Origin: Bradyrhizobium sp. CIAT3101
GTDB taxonomy: Bacteria > Pseudomonadota > Alphaproteobacteria > Rhizobiales > Xanthobacteraceae
NCBI RefSeq assembly: GCF_029714945.1
Contig: NZ_CP121634.1
Coordinates: forward strand, 1,509,001-1,573,000
Length of the DNA: 64,000 bases
Direction of reading: 5' to 3'
Numbering within the stretch: position 1 is the first letter of the stretch; each line of letters begins with the position of its first letter. The position numbers were made by a program, and so were the translations under genes. Under the pieces are notes generated by a model. That model ran no database searches. It saw only the letters and a list, made by a program, of their open reading frames with translations, and was not told where the DNA came from. This document shows, piece by piece, positions 62,695 through 64,000 of the stretch.

Positions 62695-63120
62695 ATGCCC
62701 GAACTAGCCATTTCCCGCGAAAAAATCAGCTTTCTGATTGAAAAGGCGCACGAGTTTGATGTCAAGGATTTGCCGACGGATGAGGAATCCGGATCGAATC
62801 CTACTGACGATGCTGAAGTCGACGTATTGCAGGACGACGGTAGCGACTCGGTCGCTGCCGAGTTGGCAAGCTTCATCAGGGCCTTGAACGAGGACGAGCA
62901 GATCGACCTCATCGCGCTGATGTGGCTCGGACGGGGCGATGGCACGATCGACGAGTGGAAAGATCTGCGTAACCGCGCAGCTGAACGGCGGAACGGATAT
63001 CGCAACCCACGCTGGGAGACCGTGCACTACCTGCTCGGCGAGCCCTTGTTGGGTGATTTCTTGGCCGAGGGCCTCGACGAGTTCGGAATATCCTGGGTCG
63101 ATGAGGCGCCCGCGACTTGA
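62695..63120 (+). CDS. DUF3775 family protein
   Basis: 141 residues from ATG 62695 (AAGGAG at six bases). The order SREKISFLIEKAHEFDVKDL, acidic linker DEESGSNPTDDAEVD, FIRALNEDEQIDLIALMWLG and RNGYRNPRWETVHYLLGEPL is the DUF3775 signature, a rhizobial family of unknown function. Cytoplasmic, acidic. No gene is evident at 63121-63367. Confidence 0.85.
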   Translation: MPELAISREKISFLIEKAHEFDVKDLPTDEESGSNPTDDAEVDVLQDDGSDSVAAELASFIRALNEDEQIDLIALMWLGRGDGTIDEWKDLRNRAAERRNGYRNPRWETVHYLLGEPLLGDFLAEGLDEFGISWVDEAPAT

Positions 63121-63367
63121 TGAGCACAATCGAACGCGAACAGCTTCAGATCGTGCACTTCCATCTTGAGATCTGTTCGGGTCGGCTCTCCGGCAGGTTG
63201 CGCCGCTCGAGCGTCCTGCAAGGGTATCGAGTGGATCTGAGAGCATCGCGCGCCGGAGCTAGGTGCTTCGCATCGACCGGGCTGCGTCAGGCCATGATGC
63301 CGTCGTGTGGACACCCAATCCGGGCCGGCCGCGACTCGATGGGCGGGCTCTGCCCACCATCCTGGCG

Positions 63368-64000
63368 TCAGGAGGCGTGTATTGAGAGGACGATCTTGCC
63401 AACCACGTGCCCCTCGGCAAGTCGCTCGTGCGCCTTGTAGGCGTGGGTGAGGGAATAGCATTCAGCGATCGCGACCTTCAGTTTTGCAGCCTGCACCGCC
63501 GCGTTGAGACGTTCGAACTCGCGAACGCCGGATATTCCGTCGTAGCGGATCAATTCCACGCCGCGCCGCTTCTTCGGCGCCGGCTCAACACCATTCGGAT
63601 GCGCCAGCCGGCCGCCGGGCCGAAGCACATTCATGCATTTTTCCAGCGCGTCGCCACCGGCGAGCGCCAGTATGGCGTCGGCGCCATCGGGAGCGAAGCG
63701 CCGCGCCTGGTCATCGATATCGGCTCGCTTGCCGTCGACACTCATATGGGCGCCCAGCTCCTGCACCAGTTCCACGCCTTCGAGGCCGGATGCCGTCGCA
63801 AACACTCGGGCACCGCGGAGTCTTGCGAACTGCACCGCAAGCGTTCCGACGCCGCCTGATGCAGCGTGAATGATAATGGTCTCGCCCTTTTTCAGCTTCA
63901 GGGCGTCGTCAATGCCTTGCAGGGCCGTCAAGCCCGTGATCGGGATTGCGCCGGCGTGTCGCAAGTCAAGCCGCTTTGGGATCGGCGCGACCTTGTCGGC
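63368..64000 (-). CDS. NADPH:quinone oxidoreductase (MDR family), 3' part
   Basis: The frame is open to the window edge, so the N-terminal domain is missing. The visible 210 residues are an MDR Rossmann domain: HAGAIPITGLTALQGIDDAL, then IIIHAASGGVGTLAVQFARL RGARV with the GxGxxG-type loop, and the C-terminal HERLAEGHVVGKIVLSI. It is zinc-free and resembles the reductase at 44426 and other quinone/zeta-crystallin-type enzymes. It ends close to the DUF3775 gene in a convergent arrangement. Confidence 0.88.
   Translation of the reverse strand, partial: ADKVAPIPKRLDLRHAGAIPITGLTALQGIDDALKLKKGETIIIHAASGGVGTLAVQFARLRGARVFATASGLEGVELVQELGAHMSVDGKRADIDDQARRFAPDGADAILALAGGDALEKCMNVLRPGGRLAHPNGVEPAPKKRRGVELIRYDGISGVREFERLNAAVQAAKLKVAIAECYSLTHAYKAHERLAEGHVVGKIVLSIHAS

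Noticed and set aside
1..64000. Insertion sequences, prophage or conjugation genes
   Set aside because: No transposase, terminal inverted repeat pair, phage structural gene or relaxase could be recognised in any frame, despite the island-like boundaries.

Overview
The window reads as a GC-rich alphaproteobacterial chromosome, most likely Bradyrhizobium or a close relative (inference). The grounds are the family mix: FixJ/TodT-type response regulators, fused ABC permeases, Omp25-like barrels, DUF1194/DUF3775/DUF5335 proteins, a PhnA-like remnant with its usual micro-ORF neighbour, and many TetR and catabolic genes. No rRNA, intact tRNA, transposase, integrase, plasmid gene or CRISPR array was found.

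Layout. 1-5.8 kb: a rightward catabolic operon (thiolase, nitronate monooxygenase, iron alcohol dehydrogenase, an orphan Liv-type binding protein, GST-like protein, SDR). 6.0-6.5 kb: a composite repeat with decayed tRNA-Leu 3' ends; its diverged second copy lies at 25.3-25.8 kb. 6.9-15.2 kb: a secreted vWA-like DUF1194 protein, then a leftward block with a nitrate/sulfonate-type ABC importer (ATPase and fused permease, no binding protein), a chimeric Omp25-OprB porin, two response regulators and a sensor kinase. 15.5-25.2 kb: a segment bracketed by two degenerate tRNA-Arg(CCG) 3' sequences. It holds a divergent catabolic cluster around a TetR gene and a 13-bp palindrome: leftward CoA ligase, GST and HCCA-isomerase-like genes; rightward amidohydrolase, enoyl-CoA hydratase, Crp regulator, aminotransferase, acetoacetate-decarboxylase-fold and RraA-like genes. 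This looks like an integrated metabolic island without its integrase.

26.9-40.8 kb: a lipid/ketone operon (patatin, acetoacetate decarboxylase, 3-hydroxybutyrate dehydrogenase), then an RND efflux operon whose first four genes overlap by ATGA and which begins with a degenerate histidine-kinase-like protein, then two TetR regulators and small envelope genes. Three matching AT-rich palindromic sites (29.84, 36.79 and 39.10 kb) tie these units into one probable TetR regulon. 41.2-52.6 kb: a UvrA paralogue lacking the UvrB-binding domain, coupled to a cysteine hydrolase, then oxidoreductases, a DUF305 membrane fusion, a CDF transporter and a DUF72 protein. 52.7-64 kb: small stress-type genes (Hsp20, triple-BON protein, universal stress protein, Crp/FNR regulator, UBP zinc finger, DUF proteins) mixed with broken genes (Old Yellow Enzyme, UspA, PfpI and two small proteins). 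The window ends inside a leftward quinone reductase gene.

Starts were placed using visible Shine-Dalgarno sequences and overlaps. Functions are family-level from reading the proteins; no database search was possible.
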